Shown: piece by piece, positions 41,901-54,270 of the stretch | Position numbering within the stretch: the stretch's first letter is position 1 | How the letters are laid out: every line of letters begins with the position of its first letter | Assembly: GCA_037951105.1 (NCBI GenBank) | Contig: JBAMJV010007390.1 | Span: forward strand, 124,001-188,000 | Source of the DNA: Echinarachnius parma | Taxonomy: Eukaryota; Echinodermata; Echinoidea; Clypeasteroida; Echinarachniidae | Direction of reading: 5' to 3' | DNA length: 64,000 nucleotides | Notes under the pieces: model-generated | What the model was told of the DNA's origin: nothing | Database searches by the model: none | What the model saw: the letters and a program-made list of their open reading frames with translations, nothing else | Translations under genes and position numbers: made by a program

Positions 41901-42661
41901 TAACATCAGTCATTACTATCAATACAATATTACTTGCCATAGATAGTTTAATGACACCACAAAGGTAGCATGGACGAAATAAGCCGTAAATAGATTAAAG
42001 AATTATCGTAATACTCGTAGTATATATCATTATGATCAACACACTATACTTTCTTGGATAGTTTAGAGCCACGACAAAGGAAACATCGACCAAATAAGAT
42101 ATACAAAGATGATTAACTATCAATTTTCTCACGTGAATTTCTATTTTCCTTCATTCATTCTTCTTTTTTTTTTACATTATAGAGCTTTCCAAATGAACCC
42201 CCTTTTCCAGGCGAGCGCGACATTTTGGAAGTCTAAGCCTAAGGTGTTACCAAGAAACCGATAATAAACATAATTTCGCCCCCAAAAACGATATAATTCG
42301 ACAAAATTAGGCTTTTAAAGTTTAATATCATCATCGTTTCCATGGTAACTGCTTCCGACACACATAAACAGTGTCACTTTCCTTCAGTACAACGCACGTC
42401 TGATGAAGGACATACTATTCATTAAACCTTTCAGTCCCATATATTGGAACTTATGCAGTAATTATCTCGAACAATATTGTCTGGAGAGAAATAATTATAG
42501 AAAATAAAATGCGCCAAACTCCAATTTAAAAATTAATAAAAACATAGAAGATAAAGCGTATAAATAGGTATTAACATTTGGTGTTGAAAAATGGCATTGC
42601 TTATATTTCCAAAGAAATTGTCTAAGTTCTAAACCGCACATGTAGTCGCTGAACAGTTTAT
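35909..42661 (+). other. Intron 2, left part: homopolymer-rich DNA
   Basis: Contains long G or C runs at about 36031-36047, 36079-36095, 36170-36187, 37220-37234, 37507-37527, 39491-39510 and 39676-39685. The rest is AT-rich with no supported exon; ORFs around the runs are artefacts. A block TGGTCTCGAAAATACTCGG near 35925 has a relative near 48380. Confidence 0.6.
39362..39690. repeat. Two tandem ~195-bp units ending in poly-G
   Basis: CAATAATAG(G/A)(T/A)A(G/A)TAGGGTTTGCC, GGAGGGACT and a TTATTATTATTATTTTTTTT then G-run order occurs twice. The G run grew to about 20 in the first unit and 10 in the second. Confidence 0.8.
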
Positions 42662-42830
42662 TAGGGAGCTTTAGATTTCACAACCTGCCCATGACGCGGA
42701 ATCTTCTCTCCCCTAACGCTGCGTTCTTCAGCCTATACCGCGCCGTGATTGGTCGATAAGGAGAAGAACGTAGCGTTAGGGGAGAGAAGATTCCGCGTCA
42801 TGGGCTAGGTTGTGAAATCTAAAGCTCCTA
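42662..42830. mobile_element. Hairpin MITE with TA flanks
   Basis: TA|GGGAGCTTTAGATTTCACAA and TTGTGAAATCTAAAGCTCC|TA; arms of about 65 bp are almost perfect (GATTCCGCGTCATGGGC and complement). A 35-bp centre holds CGCGCCGTGATTGG. Confidence 0.9.
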
Positions 42831-45800
42831 TACATGTTAAAGCAGTAGGTTGGGACTCCAACAAAAATTGGGCTTTTAAATAACGATGAAAAATATCGAC
42901 AAAGTACAGTCGGTAATGTTAAAAACGATTATTGTTATGACAATAATGATAATTGTACCATGATAATTAATTACAAAATATAATGACAACAATTATAACA
43001 AATATTAGCTAAAACAACGACAAAAAACAGAAAAAACATCAATAATAATAAAAACAACAACACACAAAAGCAACAACAACATCAGCAGCAGCAACCAACA
43101 ACAACAACAACAACAACAACAAAGAAAATGTCAATTTCATCAAGCTTTCATGTTTGTTATTTCCTATTACCTACATCACCTAAGCGGTACTCCTTACCTA
43201 TTCATAGCCCAAGTTTAAGGTATATGTCGACAGGTTGTCGTAAAATCATGACGTGACTCTTCATAGATTTGTAAAAAATAGTCTGAAAATATACAAATTT
43301 GTCTGGCTTGTCTGCAACCATAGCAACAATAAAATGTCACAGTCCCCCTGCTAGTCGGCACAACACAGTTTGGGGGCCCATTGCATAAAAAGGTTTCACG
43401 TGATCGAATACGGTAAAAATTGCATTCATAGCCAATCAACGTCGAGTATGTTTGGGCGTTATGTTTGTCCTTGTTGAAAGAGACAGTTTGTGAGACTGAC
43501 CCCCTATCTAGCAGGAAAAGGTGTGCTATATTATGATTATTTAGGCTTTGCAATGTCATATGGGTTTGATGTCTCTATTTAATTACACACCTATCAGACA
43601 TCCACTATCCTGCTTGGCTCCTTTCCCAGTTTTCGCGACGCTTTCCTCCCGGATGAGGTACAAAATTTGTTCGAAATTTGTTCCGATATTTCGAAATAAA
43701 TATGAATGTGATGTAAGAATTGTATAGATCCGTGGAAACATAAACTTGATGAGATTGATTAATGACATGTATACATATAATATATATTTAAAACGAATAT
43801 TAAAAACGGGTTTTCTATATAAATAAATTATCACGGAAAGAAAACAAGAGATCAAATAGTTTTGATCTGACTCTTGTTTTCTTTTTATGTACCAACCAAC
43901 AAGCGTTCTCATATTCATTTACATGTATGAGTGCATTTGTCTAATGCATATTAAGTGTTAACACAACATAATTTATACAACGATATTTAATACAAAATAA
44001 CTATGTAACTTGTTATTGTTCTCTTATGACGTATAATGTCCCTTACCCAAAGTTATATGATAGGCAATAGATTATGACAAAACAAGATGTTCATCATAAT
44101 AATCATACTGCAGGAAAGCAGTACATTCAGTTTATAACGTTGACAAAGTGCAATCATCTTTCGTAATTATCTTTTATTTATATACTCGATACTTTTTAAA
44201 CGATGTCACAAATAAACATGACCCATGTGATTAACTATTTATCTGTAATTCAGAGGTCAAAGCGATTATGGCAATATAACGGCAATGATATGGCAATGAT
44301 ATGATAATGTTATCACAATTTCCCCAATTTTGCTTTTGAAAAACAAAAATCTTAGTCATAATAACACATCAAATTAATGGTTTTCATTTCAGTGTTTTCA
44401 AAGTGATTTTATCAGTTTGGTTGGGTAATTTTGTATTATACAAAGACAAACAAATATTTTAAAACGTTTTTCATCTTTGTTATTTAGAACATGTATAATT
44501 ATTAACAAAACAATTTGAGCGGCCGAATACGCCAGGGAAATCCATATTTCAAACACCCAAATTGTTTATAATTTCCATATTTATTTTCTATCTTGGTTAT
44601 GTTCCTAATTGAAGTGTATAACTAATTAAGCATGCACATGTTCATAGCTGAACATTGCAAGAGCTTACATGATATAATTATGATAGAAAAAAAAGTGGTC
44701 CGCTGTTATTTTTAAAATTATATTTATCACTTTATATATTTCGACACGCTGGGACGTGTTTGACCGTACCGGAAGTGAAACATTTCTGTTGCCGGAAGTA
44801 GCAACCTCTGCAATGACACTTGCGCACATCCGAATAGGAAAAGGCAGAGATTGATACGGAGAGTGAGAGTGAGAGTGAGAGTGATGCCGCGTTACTAGGG
44901 ATAGGTTAAATTTGCCCCTTTTAGTAATGTTTTACCTCTCACACTGGCCCCCTCCTATATCACGAATAATGAAATAATGAAAATCATGAAGCCATAACTT
45001 TTGTGATCGCAGTTTGCCGAGCGAGTAGGAATGTTGGCCACCCCCCCCCCCAAAAAAAAAAAAAACACAAACAAACAAACAAACAAACACACACCTCACT
45101 AGGCTTCAACCATGGCCCCGTAACATTCAATATCTACGATTAATTGTGCGACTAGTTTAATTGACTGATCGTACTACAATCAATAAGTAAATCGTACCAT
45201 CAATAATAAATCATATTATCAATCAATGTATCCAGCGGAAATTTGTATTTTGTATGGGGCCCACTATGTGAGAGAAAGAGAGGTGGAAATCAAAGAAAAT
45301 TTGAGCATTTTTAATGAAGAGAAAGATTAGATAGGGACAAACGTAATCGTTTAGAGGCACAGTGGGTGCTTATCATTTGTTTGTATCATTATTTTTCGCA
45401 GTTTTGGGCGTGAATCGAGGATTTCGGTGAAGGATTATTTGTTCGAAAGTTTCCTGTTTATCTTCCGTGTTTGTTTCTAAGTTTTCCGACGAGGAAGAAT
45501 GATGCATCGTTCTTGTTGTAATTATATCTGTATGATTTGTTTTAAACGTCATAACAAAGGGGAAACGATGCATGGGATTACACGTTGTTTATACAATTTA
45601 GTAGGAAATTAAGGGTGATTCATCGTAAAAATACAATGTCATGTCATTTACCAGGAAGATCAGAAGTCTTAATTAATTTCCATGATCTGAATTACATTTT
45701 CCTTCACCAAAATATGTTTATTTGCAAAAGTGCTTATTAAGTTTTCATTCATATTATTTAGGGTGAGGGTAATTATGCCTATATGGTAAACACTAATCGT

Positions 45801-46199
45801 AAGGCTTCTTTACTTTTACATTATGATACTGCCAGGAATACTGACTTAAGTTTCCATAATTTCAGTTCTAAGTTTAGTTTAGGGTTAGAGTAAGTGAAAT
45901 GGTTATGGTTATGTGTGAGGTCATTTTTGGTCAAAGACAAATTATAACAGAGCAGTTTCAACTTTCGTCGGGAAAACAAATTCCATGGAGCTGCAACTTT
46001 GCACGCCACTCTTTATAATTATAATCAGACATAATTATCAAAACGCAAGTTCATAGGTGACTCCCAAAGTGCACCTTCACAATGTTTGTAACATTCTGCA
46101 CTGGTATATGATTGTATGCGTGTCTAGCAGGAAGCTACAATAGAGGAACCAACTAATTAAAAGTGCTTCTGCGGAAGGGTGACCGTTAAAGTTCCTAAT
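42831..46199 (+). other. Intron 2, middle part
   Basis: A CAA/CAG-type microsatellite lies at 43045-43125. Two ETS-like CCGGAAGT boxes at about 44770-44802, followed by (GAGAGT)n at 44860-44882, give a promoter-like patch, but no transcribed feature is evident. The rest is AT-rich. Confidence 0.5.
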
Positions 46200-46980
46200 G
46201 GGCAATTCCACGCCAAATGAGCCAAAAGTGGAAAAATCCAATCAGGATTATTTCTGATCTTGTTTATTTTTTCTGGATTATTTTTTCATAAATCATGATC
46301 ACATAATGATATCTTTCAGTTTACATGATAACAAAAAATATTGGGCGTCTCCTGATAGGAGAAACAGACACCATACATGAAGCTATACACATGGGACTAC
46401 ACAGTGCTATTTTCTAGATTTTCTTTATTTTTTGCATTCCTTTCTAGTATTTTTCTGCTTTAAGGTTCCAAATTGGATGATTGAATATTACATTATGTGT
46501 TCAGATTAAAAATTCAGTCTTTTGAGAGCCCTAAAGTATATTTTTAATGAGTAAAACACTCTGTCCTTCCGTTACTGTCCTTCCGTTACCGAACAGTGAG
46601 GCAATTAACTTTTTGTAATTAATATACCAATAGACATATTTTTTTCAAATAAGTGTTGTAATACTCTTAGAATATGAGGGAATGGACTATGAGCCAATAT
46701 AACATGATAGTCTTCTTAACTTCACAGAGATTGGATCATAACTAAAGGACTTGAAAATCCATGTCCATTTTGCTGTCCTTCCGTTACCGGCCTCATTAGT
46801 GTCCATATCTAATAAACGTAATGTAAACAAAAATATTTTAAAAATAGGAAATCAAAGGTGTCCCACCAAGAGTCTCAGAAATGTAATTTACAATGATGAA
46901 TCATAAGCAGGATTCTGGAATTATTTGATTGAATTTCAAAAATTGCGTCTGAATGTCCTTCCGTTACCGTGGAATTGCCC
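46200..46980. mobile_element. GGGCAATTCCACG DNA element with TAAT flanks
   Basis: GGGCAATTCCACG (46200-46212) and CGTGGAATTGCCC (46968-46980) are perfect ends, each flanked by TAAT. TGTCCTTCCGTTAC occurs four times inside (near 46563, 46576, 46776, 46951), always in the same orientation. 781 bp, non-coding. Confidence 0.9.
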
Positions 46981-47654
46981 TAATGATGACCCTGGGTTCG
47001 TACAGCTATGCGCTACCTATATAGTGTGTTATGGTGTGTTAACACCTAACGTGCCAAGTGCTTGCATTACAGCTACTGCTTGGATGCCACGTCTATGATT
47101 GCACGCAATGTGAATCAGTTAATAGAGTACTTTACCGGTACATGCCCATTGTGTGGTGGCATTGTATACGTAAGTGGCTCTAGATAGTGCATATACCATA
47201 ATCTTCAGGTGTGGGGCATTTGCTTTTCAATAGATTCCTTTCAAATCCCCCAAAAACGATTTAGCTTTGGCCTTCCAATTAATGTGGCACTGGGAGTGTG
47301 CTCCACTGGCACTGTTTGGGTTAAAGCTACTTAGTTAGTTCACTGCATTATTTGGTAAATGGCACCAATTAAATATTAAGCGACAGGTACTTGTTATCCC
47401 GAGAATTCGTTATTCCAATGTCGTGTTATTCTGAACATTCTGTATTTCCAAAGATCGTTATTTTTTTGTTCAGAAGTTTAGAACGTTACACATTTCGAAG
47501 GTTTGTTTTTCCAAACGTCTGTTTTTCTGAATGTTCTTTATTATAAGTGTCGCTATTTAAATGTATAAGGTTTATCATACCGAGGGTTTATTCAGTTATT
47601 CGGAAAGTTTGATATTCCGTATATAGAGTCGTTATTCAGATTTTTGTTTTAGTT
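46981..47654 (+). other. Intron 2 spacer
   Basis: 47398-47640 has recurring TTATT(C/T)(C/T)(A/G)A-type blocks (CGTTATTC, GTTATTCTGAA), a loose degenerate tandem. Nothing else seen. Confidence 0.5.
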
Positions 47655-48084
47655 TTAAAGGGTACCACCAGCAAAAAATAATGTTCTTATTATAGAAAGG
47701 TAACATCTTTAGTATTCCATTCCTTCAACAAGTTCACAGAAATATGTTTTCAGAAAGAAAAAAAAAACGCATCACCATTCTCAACCATGCGTTCATGCGG
47801 TCTGAATTGCGTAGACTACATGTGCGGAGAGCCAGAGCGCTCTGTGCTGAGTGAACGAATCATCCGGGATTCTATTGACGTACGCGTGAAAGCATTGACG
47901 CACTCGCAAATGCTTGGCCCGTGTGGAACCAGGAAATAGCAGTGGTTCCGTAAGTGGTGGACATTAATTGCTTTGTTTATGAATCACACAACCTTTTGCA
48001 AAGTGTTGGGTATATATTTGATATCACAAAACGGTACCAAAACATATAATAATGTGTTGTCCTTTGCCTGGTGGTCCCCTTTAA
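47655..48084. mobile_element. MITE with TTAAAGGG..ACCACC ends, copy 2
   Basis: TTAAAGGGTACCACCAGC and GGTGGTCCCCTTTAA ends; strongly similar internally to 10280-10714. Confidence 0.87.
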
Positions 48085-50199
48085 TTTAAATACTCGATAA
48101 TGTAGCACCCCTTTAATGAAACAGGGAAATTATGTTCTAGTTACTTTAGTTAAAAATTTCGAAAGGTGAAATCATGGTGAACCTTTGATCAAGTGCATGC
48201 ATACTCTTTCTTATCTTCATTCTATCTTTATTCTATCTTCATACCTGCTGTAGTAATTACACGTTTAGTTTAAATGTTAGACGTGATAGAAACAAAGTGA
48301 AACTTTGCTACTCTTATTGTTTAAAGGGAGAACAATCATGAACTCTCTGCATGCAGGTTCGCCATTTTGAACCCCGTTCAGTGCTGGTCTCGGAAATACT
48401 CAGTCATGGAGGTATGGAACATGCATGTTCTACCACAATCAACTAGTCCCGAATGTGTTAATCTGTTATTGGTAAGGATGGTAAAGGCATTATATTGTCC
48501 AGGGTCGAGAGGAAGCTGATGTACTCTATAGACAAGTTTTGACAGGTATCCCGGTTTCGCTTCCGAATTGATAACGGCTATTGTTTTAATCGCTCAAAAT
48601 CAGAGGGTCATTCGATTTTTATAAGAAGATATAAAGAACACTGTGCTTGATAAAAGTGGCGTGATTTGCAGACTTCATCTTCAGTTGGCCGATGGCCTGT
48701 GAGGGCGAAAGCCCGAATTTCTGCGTTAGTTTGTTCTTATACAAAAAGTCTCATTCGACAAAATATTTGCCGACCTCGAGAGAGCGGGAGGGGGGAGGGG
48801 GGATGGGGGGGGGGGGGGGGGGGAGGTATTCCCCTCCTTCATTTATGTCCACTGATTTGGCGTCCAGCGGAGAGGTTTTATTCAACAAAATTAGGATATT
48901 TTGTTTTTGTCTTGCGGGCAATCGTTCTTTGGTTGCTGATTTCGTCTATACTTCGAGGACGTCATTTTGTGGAAGTTATGATTGTAGCAAGTGCGGTGTT
49001 CGACTTTGCAAGAATCGTTTAGAGGTACCTGGGTGACGCCTTGAATACTTTGGAATGTTTTTGCATTAATTGTCATCTTTCAATTAATGTGAAACCTTGT
49101 GTAAACTGATTGCATTATTATGATATCATTGCTTGTATACGATGTATTTTCTTCAATTATACAATCAAAGATGAGAATATTATTCATTTATTCATGCATT
49201 CATTGATTTATTTATTCATTTGATTACAACCATTCACATACCGTATTAATTCATTCATTCATTCATCCTATGAATTGAGGCATAATAATAATGTATGCGA
49301 ATATTTCATAATACGGCTATTCATTTATTCGATTCATTCAATACATTCTACATTATTGTATTTATTCATTAATTATTAAGGTGTTTATTTCAATAGCGAT
49401 TAATATATAAAATATTATTACCATTATTGTTATTATTGTTGTTATAGGTGTGATGAAAGGTGGAAGTGGTTAACGGCTGAGAGCTGCCATAAGTGGACAG
49501 AATGCTTCCTAGGCGTGTGCCCCTTCGAGGCAGAGACACGAGGGTAAGAAAGCGAACATTATCTTTAATTTGTATACTTTTAAAGCCAAATAACAGTATT
49601 GGGAAAGTTATACCGAAAGCATCTATGTTGGCCAAACTAATTGATCAATATTGTTGAAATAGTAAAAAGAAGGGCGTGTGTGGTAACGTCCGAGCCTTAG
49701 TATCCTTAAATGCAGAAATCATTTGAAACTTCCATGCACGCCACCATGCAGCACGCCGCTGAGATTGTGCCTAAATTTACTGCCCGTCGCCCTCTCCGCC
49801 GGGCTGGGTATTGGTGGCTTTACGGTCGACAAGCGATTCCATAGCTTTTGCATGCAGCGTATATATGCGATTGAATTGAGTCTATGGTAAACATATTTAT
49901 TCATTTCAAACATTTTATTGCTCAAATGGTCAATTTCAAAGCAGTTTATGTCAAAATCTTTACATTTACAGATGAGTTATGATATATTCTTTTACATGCC
50001 TTGGTAGGTGATAAAAGCATATTTTTTGTATTGTTTGTGTGTGGGGCGTTTCCCAGTATTGTAATTTGGCTTTAGAAGAAGTAGCCCCTTACCTATACGA
50101 TAATCACCCCCCCCCCCCCCTGTCAAATTCTACGAAATGACTCCTTATGCGCAGGAGGTCCGGGGTTCGACCCTTGGCTGAGTCATGTCGAAGATATAT
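48085..50199 (+). other. Intron 2, right part
   Basis: Holds a G run at 48804-48822, an ATTCATT-rich microsatellite-like stretch at 49180-49380, and a C run at 50107-50120. GGGGTTCGACCC at 50162-50173 resembles a B box, but no full tRNA or SINE structure was made out. Confidence 0.5.
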
Positions 50200-50409
50200 G
50201 CCCTGCGCAGACAGAGCCGACTCGACTGGTTGTCATTCCGATCTGCTCAGTTTTCAGTGCCTCGCGACACACATTTTGCCAGTCGAGAGGCAGTCGGATG
50301 CCAGTTGGGGCCGATTTAACGCGATAAATCTGCTCCGACCGACCGGGCCCAACTCTAGCCTGATTTAAACCAGTCGGATCGGGTCGAGTCGGCTCTGTCT
50401 GCGCCGGGC
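50200..50409. mobile_element. Foldback MITE (CAGACAGAGCCGACTCGA ends)
   Basis: GCCCTGCGCAGACAGAGCCG at the left pairs with CGGCTCTGTCTGCGCCGGGC at the right, continuing through ACTCGACTGG / TCGAGT. About 210 bp with a non-coding centre. Confidence 0.85.
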
Positions 50410-51329
50410 TCTAGGGAGAGGTACAAATATACCGCCTTCTATATAGCATGGCGATTGGTATTTGGTTTATAAAAATAGAATAAATAAGGGATATTAAAAA
50501 TGCACACCACTACCAGGGGAAGCACCCCTCCCCCAACCACCCGTCTGTACATTTCAGTAGTGTGGCACAAAGGACTAAAATTATTGTCAATGATTGAATT
50601 GGAGAAAGACGTCACCATAATATATAATAATTATTAAGACACGGGTAAGATTTCATTTGATTCGGAAAACACTTTAGCGCTCGCTCGCTTCACTCACCAA
50701 AATGGTTTTTATTCTTGTGACACAATACGGAAAATAAAACAATATGTGATGTAGGAAGAAGGTATTTCGGTCATCACTTTCTCTCTCAAAAAAAAATCAT
50801 CACAGGTTTTTTGTTACAGATGTCAAAGTAATGCGATATACACAAATTTCCTCTCGACGGTCTTATTTATATTGGATTATATACCATCCTTCCGCGGCTC
50901 CACGATACGTCATGGGTACCCCCTATTAGTGTTGCTGCCCCCCTTCTTGGGGGTGACCCCTTGTTACTCGACCCACTTGATTTAGGAGTTACTAGAATAT
51001 GGAGATGTATCCCTTCGCTAGACTACTAGACTTCAAGCTATACCGTATCCCATTCTAGCACCAGTCAGATTCTATCCACTAGGCTCCGTGCTCAGCTACT
51101 TGAAGATACTTTGATTAAGCGCATTGGACAGAAGTTAAATGAAAAATAGATAAAATAAATTAAACAAATAAACACAAATTAATATTCAAATACAACATAA
51201 CAGTATGTAAGATTAACCGACCGAATAGGCTTCGATACAAAGCATATTTTGCATTATAACTTTTAATGCATCCTTTTATTCAATATTAATGTATATGATT
51301 TTTTTTGTATTCTCTTGTTTGTCACGCAG
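50410..51329 (+). other. Intron 2 end
   Basis: AT-rich with a short CCCCCTTCTTGGGGG dyad near 50939. Ends in the GTCACGCAG acceptor. Confidence 0.5.
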
Positions 51330-51657
51330 CTCTTCGGTTGACGCGGTATTCTGCGGCGATGGGCGGTGCGACGCGAGCGAATCGCGGGAGAATTGCCCGT
51401 CAGATTGCTGCGGCCTCGAAAACGACCGCTGCATTGTGGCCAACAATACTTGCCCGGAGCCGTGCTGCAACGAGCAGTCGTGCTGCAAGGCAAGCTTCGG
51501 CTTGCTCAGCACCGGGCAAGTGTGGCTGGTTATCATCATTAGTGTCGTCGGTGGTATTCTTCTCATCAACCTGCTATGCTGCTGCTGTTGCTTCTGCTGC
51601 TGCAGAAAATGCGGCAGCAGCAGAAATGGGCGTAACCAAAGCAACGTTGTTGTATGA
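51330..51657 (+). CDS. Type I Cys-rich membrane protein, exon 3 (Cys-rich domain, helix, poly-Cys tail)
   Basis: Completes a 247-residue protein. After the split Ser-139 it reads VDAVFCGDGRCDASESRENC, PSDCCGLENDRCIVANNTCP, EPCCNEQSCCK. The CGDG-x-C-D-x-x-E-x(4)-C-P-x-D-C form resembles the short CGNGxCExxExxxxCPxDC modules found in many secreted proteins. The ectodomain has 16 cysteines in all. Residues 203-221 (VWLVIIISVVGGILLINLL) are a transmembrane helix, followed directly by CCCCCFCCCRKC, a likely multi-palmitoylated juxtamembrane segment, and a short GSSRNGRNQSNVVV tail. Exon joining rests on matching phase (2/2) and good acceptor, across a 15.5-kb intron. A missed exon is possible. Confidence 0.75.
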
Positions 51658-51905
51658 TAGGGGTGTGGCCAAACAATGATGCTGTGTGAAAGGGCGTGGT
51701 CGAAACAACATTTTGATATGATGGGGCGTGGCAATTCAACGTTGTTTTATGAAAGGGTGTGGCCTAACTACCGTTGCCGTATGATGGGGCGTGGCCATTC
51801 AACGTTGTTGTATAGAAGGGCGAGGCCGAAACACCGTTGTTGTATGATTGGGGCGTGGTCAGAACAACGTTGATGTAACTATGGTGCAGGTGTGGCCAAG
51901 ACCAA
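51628..51905. repeat. GGGCGTGGCC minisatellite overlapping the stop codon
   Basis: Units of about 40 bp of the form GGGCGTGGCCAAAACAACGT then TGTTGTATGAT recur about eight times, becoming irregular after 51880, with a last isolated GGGCGTGGCCAAAACAAC at 52049. The first unit supplies the codons for GRNQSNVVV and the TGA. Confidence 0.85.
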
Positions 51906-52876
51906 CGTCTCGTATGATGACGACATATATAGGATCGACTTGCTCTAAGTTCGGTAGCCATGCAGTCACTGTGTTTCATCGCACGAGTTGGCCAGAAAAC
52001 GCAGGTAACGTAACACCAGCACAAATCTACTCGAACGGCAGCAGAAGGGGCGTGGCCAAAACAACTATGCCGTATGATGACGTAAGAAGCCACTCTCGGT
52101 AGCCGATTCTACACTGCACCGATTTTCTAGAATTACCTTTTAAAGAAAACTAATTTAATATGAATTAAAGCAATGTAGAACCGGCTTGTGACGATAGGAC
52201 CAACGACGAAGTTGATTTGACTACCGATTAAAAAACAAAATATTTCAACTCTGTTCTTTTTTATTCAAACAACTAAGTCTATTTGATTTAAACCATACAC
52301 AAATTTGTAGTTTAAATCACCATTCTACAATAAAGATTCTTCGCAAAAAACTTTTCGTAAAATGACAGATGATGACGATTTTCCTAAAAGTTATCGTGGT
52401 CGATTCCAATAACAACAAAAAACAACAACCTCTCGATGATATTTTAATTTGCAAAAATCAACGACATTGTTTAACCTTTCATAAATAACTTTCTGACTTG
52501 GTCGATTGCTTACAAATTTACCATTATTTGAACATGTTGTTGATGTATTCGTGCAATATTATGGATGTAAAGGCTACATTTTGACGGTATGATTTTATTT
52601 GTTTATGTAAAAAATATTTTGTAATAATAGTATAGAAGCGAAATTAATTCATGAATATTACATTATGTCTTTAACTATATAGAAGTGTAAAGTTATTTTT
52701 CTATCCATATGATATTTTATGTCAGTCTTATTGAATTATATATAAGTATTTGCTTACTATCCATATTGTTCTATTTCTTTTCTCTCTTACTGTTATAAAT
52801 ACAGTATTATATGTTTATCAATCCTTCCTTCTATATTATATACCTCCATTTATCTATGTATCTATATATCCATGTA
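51906..52876. other. Downstream of the plus-strand gene
   Basis: Probable 3' UTR and then AT-rich spacer. An AATAAA-type poly(A) signal is not obvious close to the stop; ACAATAAAG occurs near 52327. Confidence 0.4.
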
Positions 52877-52878
52877 TA

Positions 52879-52972
<94 letters not shown>
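52877..52972. repeat. (TATC)n microsatellite
   Basis: About 24 tetramers of CTAT, pure, with imperfect TATATC edges. Confidence 0.97.
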
Positions 52973-52973
<1 letters not shown>

Positions 52974-53264
52974 ATATCTGTTTAATTATCTATTAATATG
53001 TACAATATTTTATATCTATCTTTCCATCTATGTATATATATGTATGCTTTTTTATCGGCCACCATTTGTTTGCATCACATATGCATAATGATTCAACCGA
53101 TAATTTATGTTATTTTACGCAATGAAGTATATGAAAGACAATACTTGCAATGTGGTCTTCCAGTTCTGTCATCCACGTGTGCTCAATTTTGTAAAATATT
53201 TTGAAAACGATTTATGTTATATTATTTGGATCCTCGAGATACATACTTATTAAGTTGTCTTTCA

Positions 53265-53434
53265 GTCTCACCATATAGCGATATGTGAATAATCATTCCA
53301 AAACTGTACATGTTGCGTTGATTTCTCTCGTCTGGTGATTCATATAACATCTGATCTGCATCATATTCAGACGTTAGTCCTACTTGGGGAACGTGGGAAA
53401 TAATTTTTTCTTCGATTTTGTATAGCCTACGATC
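53265..53434 (-). pseudogene. Possible kinase-homology-like exon or fragment
   Basis: The minus strand reads LYKIEEKIISHVPQVG, then SEYDADQMLYESPDERNQRN, then MYSFGMIIHISLYG, followed by a GTGAGAC donor-like site in phase 1; ATCGTAG lies upstream as an acceptor. (D/N)-(V/M)-Y-S-F-G-(I/M)-I-(L/I) after a P-E/D-x-x segment is the pattern of kinase or receptor guanylyl cyclase kinase-homology domains. It is isolated, short and has changed key residues (Asn for the usual Asp), so it is a fragment or a chance match. Confidence 0.3.
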
Positions 53435-53440
53435 GAGCAC

Positions 53441-54270
53441 ATTTATTTTAATTTGCCATACTTTTGGAAAATTGTTATAACCTTTTAAAAATCATACGTT
53501 CTTGTTTTAAATTCTAGACGTCAACTGAGTATGAAATTATTGACAAATTTGACCTTTGAAGTATGACGCTTACTCCAGTCCAGTAATTTATTGTTAAAGA
53601 TATTTACAGAATATCATGGTATACTCTTTTGGGATTTCAAAATAATATAAAATACAATATATTTTTTAAAGGGATTCTATCAAGTGAATTATCAATTGGG
53701 TACTAACTTAATCAGAAGAAGGAAATCAATCAGTCTGGAGCCTAGGCCACCTCACAATGACGGAAGCCAGGCGCATTTCCTTATGCGTGACAGCTTACTC
53801 CGGGTGGCTTCCGCTTGGCATTTTATTATATGGGTGAACTCTGTGGTATTAAAGGCTATCACAACAATGCTAATAACCCGGTTTAAACCTTCCACTACCC
53901 TCTATTTGATCGATAAAAGTATAACTTAATATACAAATTTATATGAAGGTTCAAGTAAAACAAGGTCCTTCTTTGCAAAAAGAAATCGTCGGACAAGATT
54001 GTTTGTCTTTATTATTGGCCTGGTAAAGGTTTTAGTATACCCTGGTGTAACCTCCCATCGTATACACTCTCTTAACTTAAAAAATTGTAAACTAGGAGTT
54101 CAAGTATAGTTTTGTCAACAGTGTTACCTATAGTATTAATAATATTATATTACATTTTTAAAAGATAATTCTCCCTGGGAGGATTTTACTCCTCAGAAGG
54201 CTGAGAGATGGCGTACACATTTTGTGAAAACAAATCTTTACATTAATGTTGTCCTACTTTGCAAATAATA
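53441..54270. other. Intergenic spacer
   Basis: AT-rich. AAAGGGATTCTATCAAG near 53669 recalls the AAAGGGAT ends of nearby MITEs, but no partner end was found. Confidence 0.5.

Noticed and set aside
44766-44900. Promoter of an unseen gene (two CCGGAAGT boxes, then GAGAGT repeats)
   Set aside because: No exon with coding features follows in either direction.
48373-48400. Extra exon of the plus-strand gene, because TGGTCTCGGAAATACTCAG resembles sequence after exon 2
   Set aside because: The likeness is about 30 bp, lies outside exon 2 in both places, and has no splice sites.
50140-50180. Possible tRNA or SINE B box (GGGGTTCGACCC)
   Set aside because: No A box at the right distance; the neighbouring sequence is a foldback MITE.
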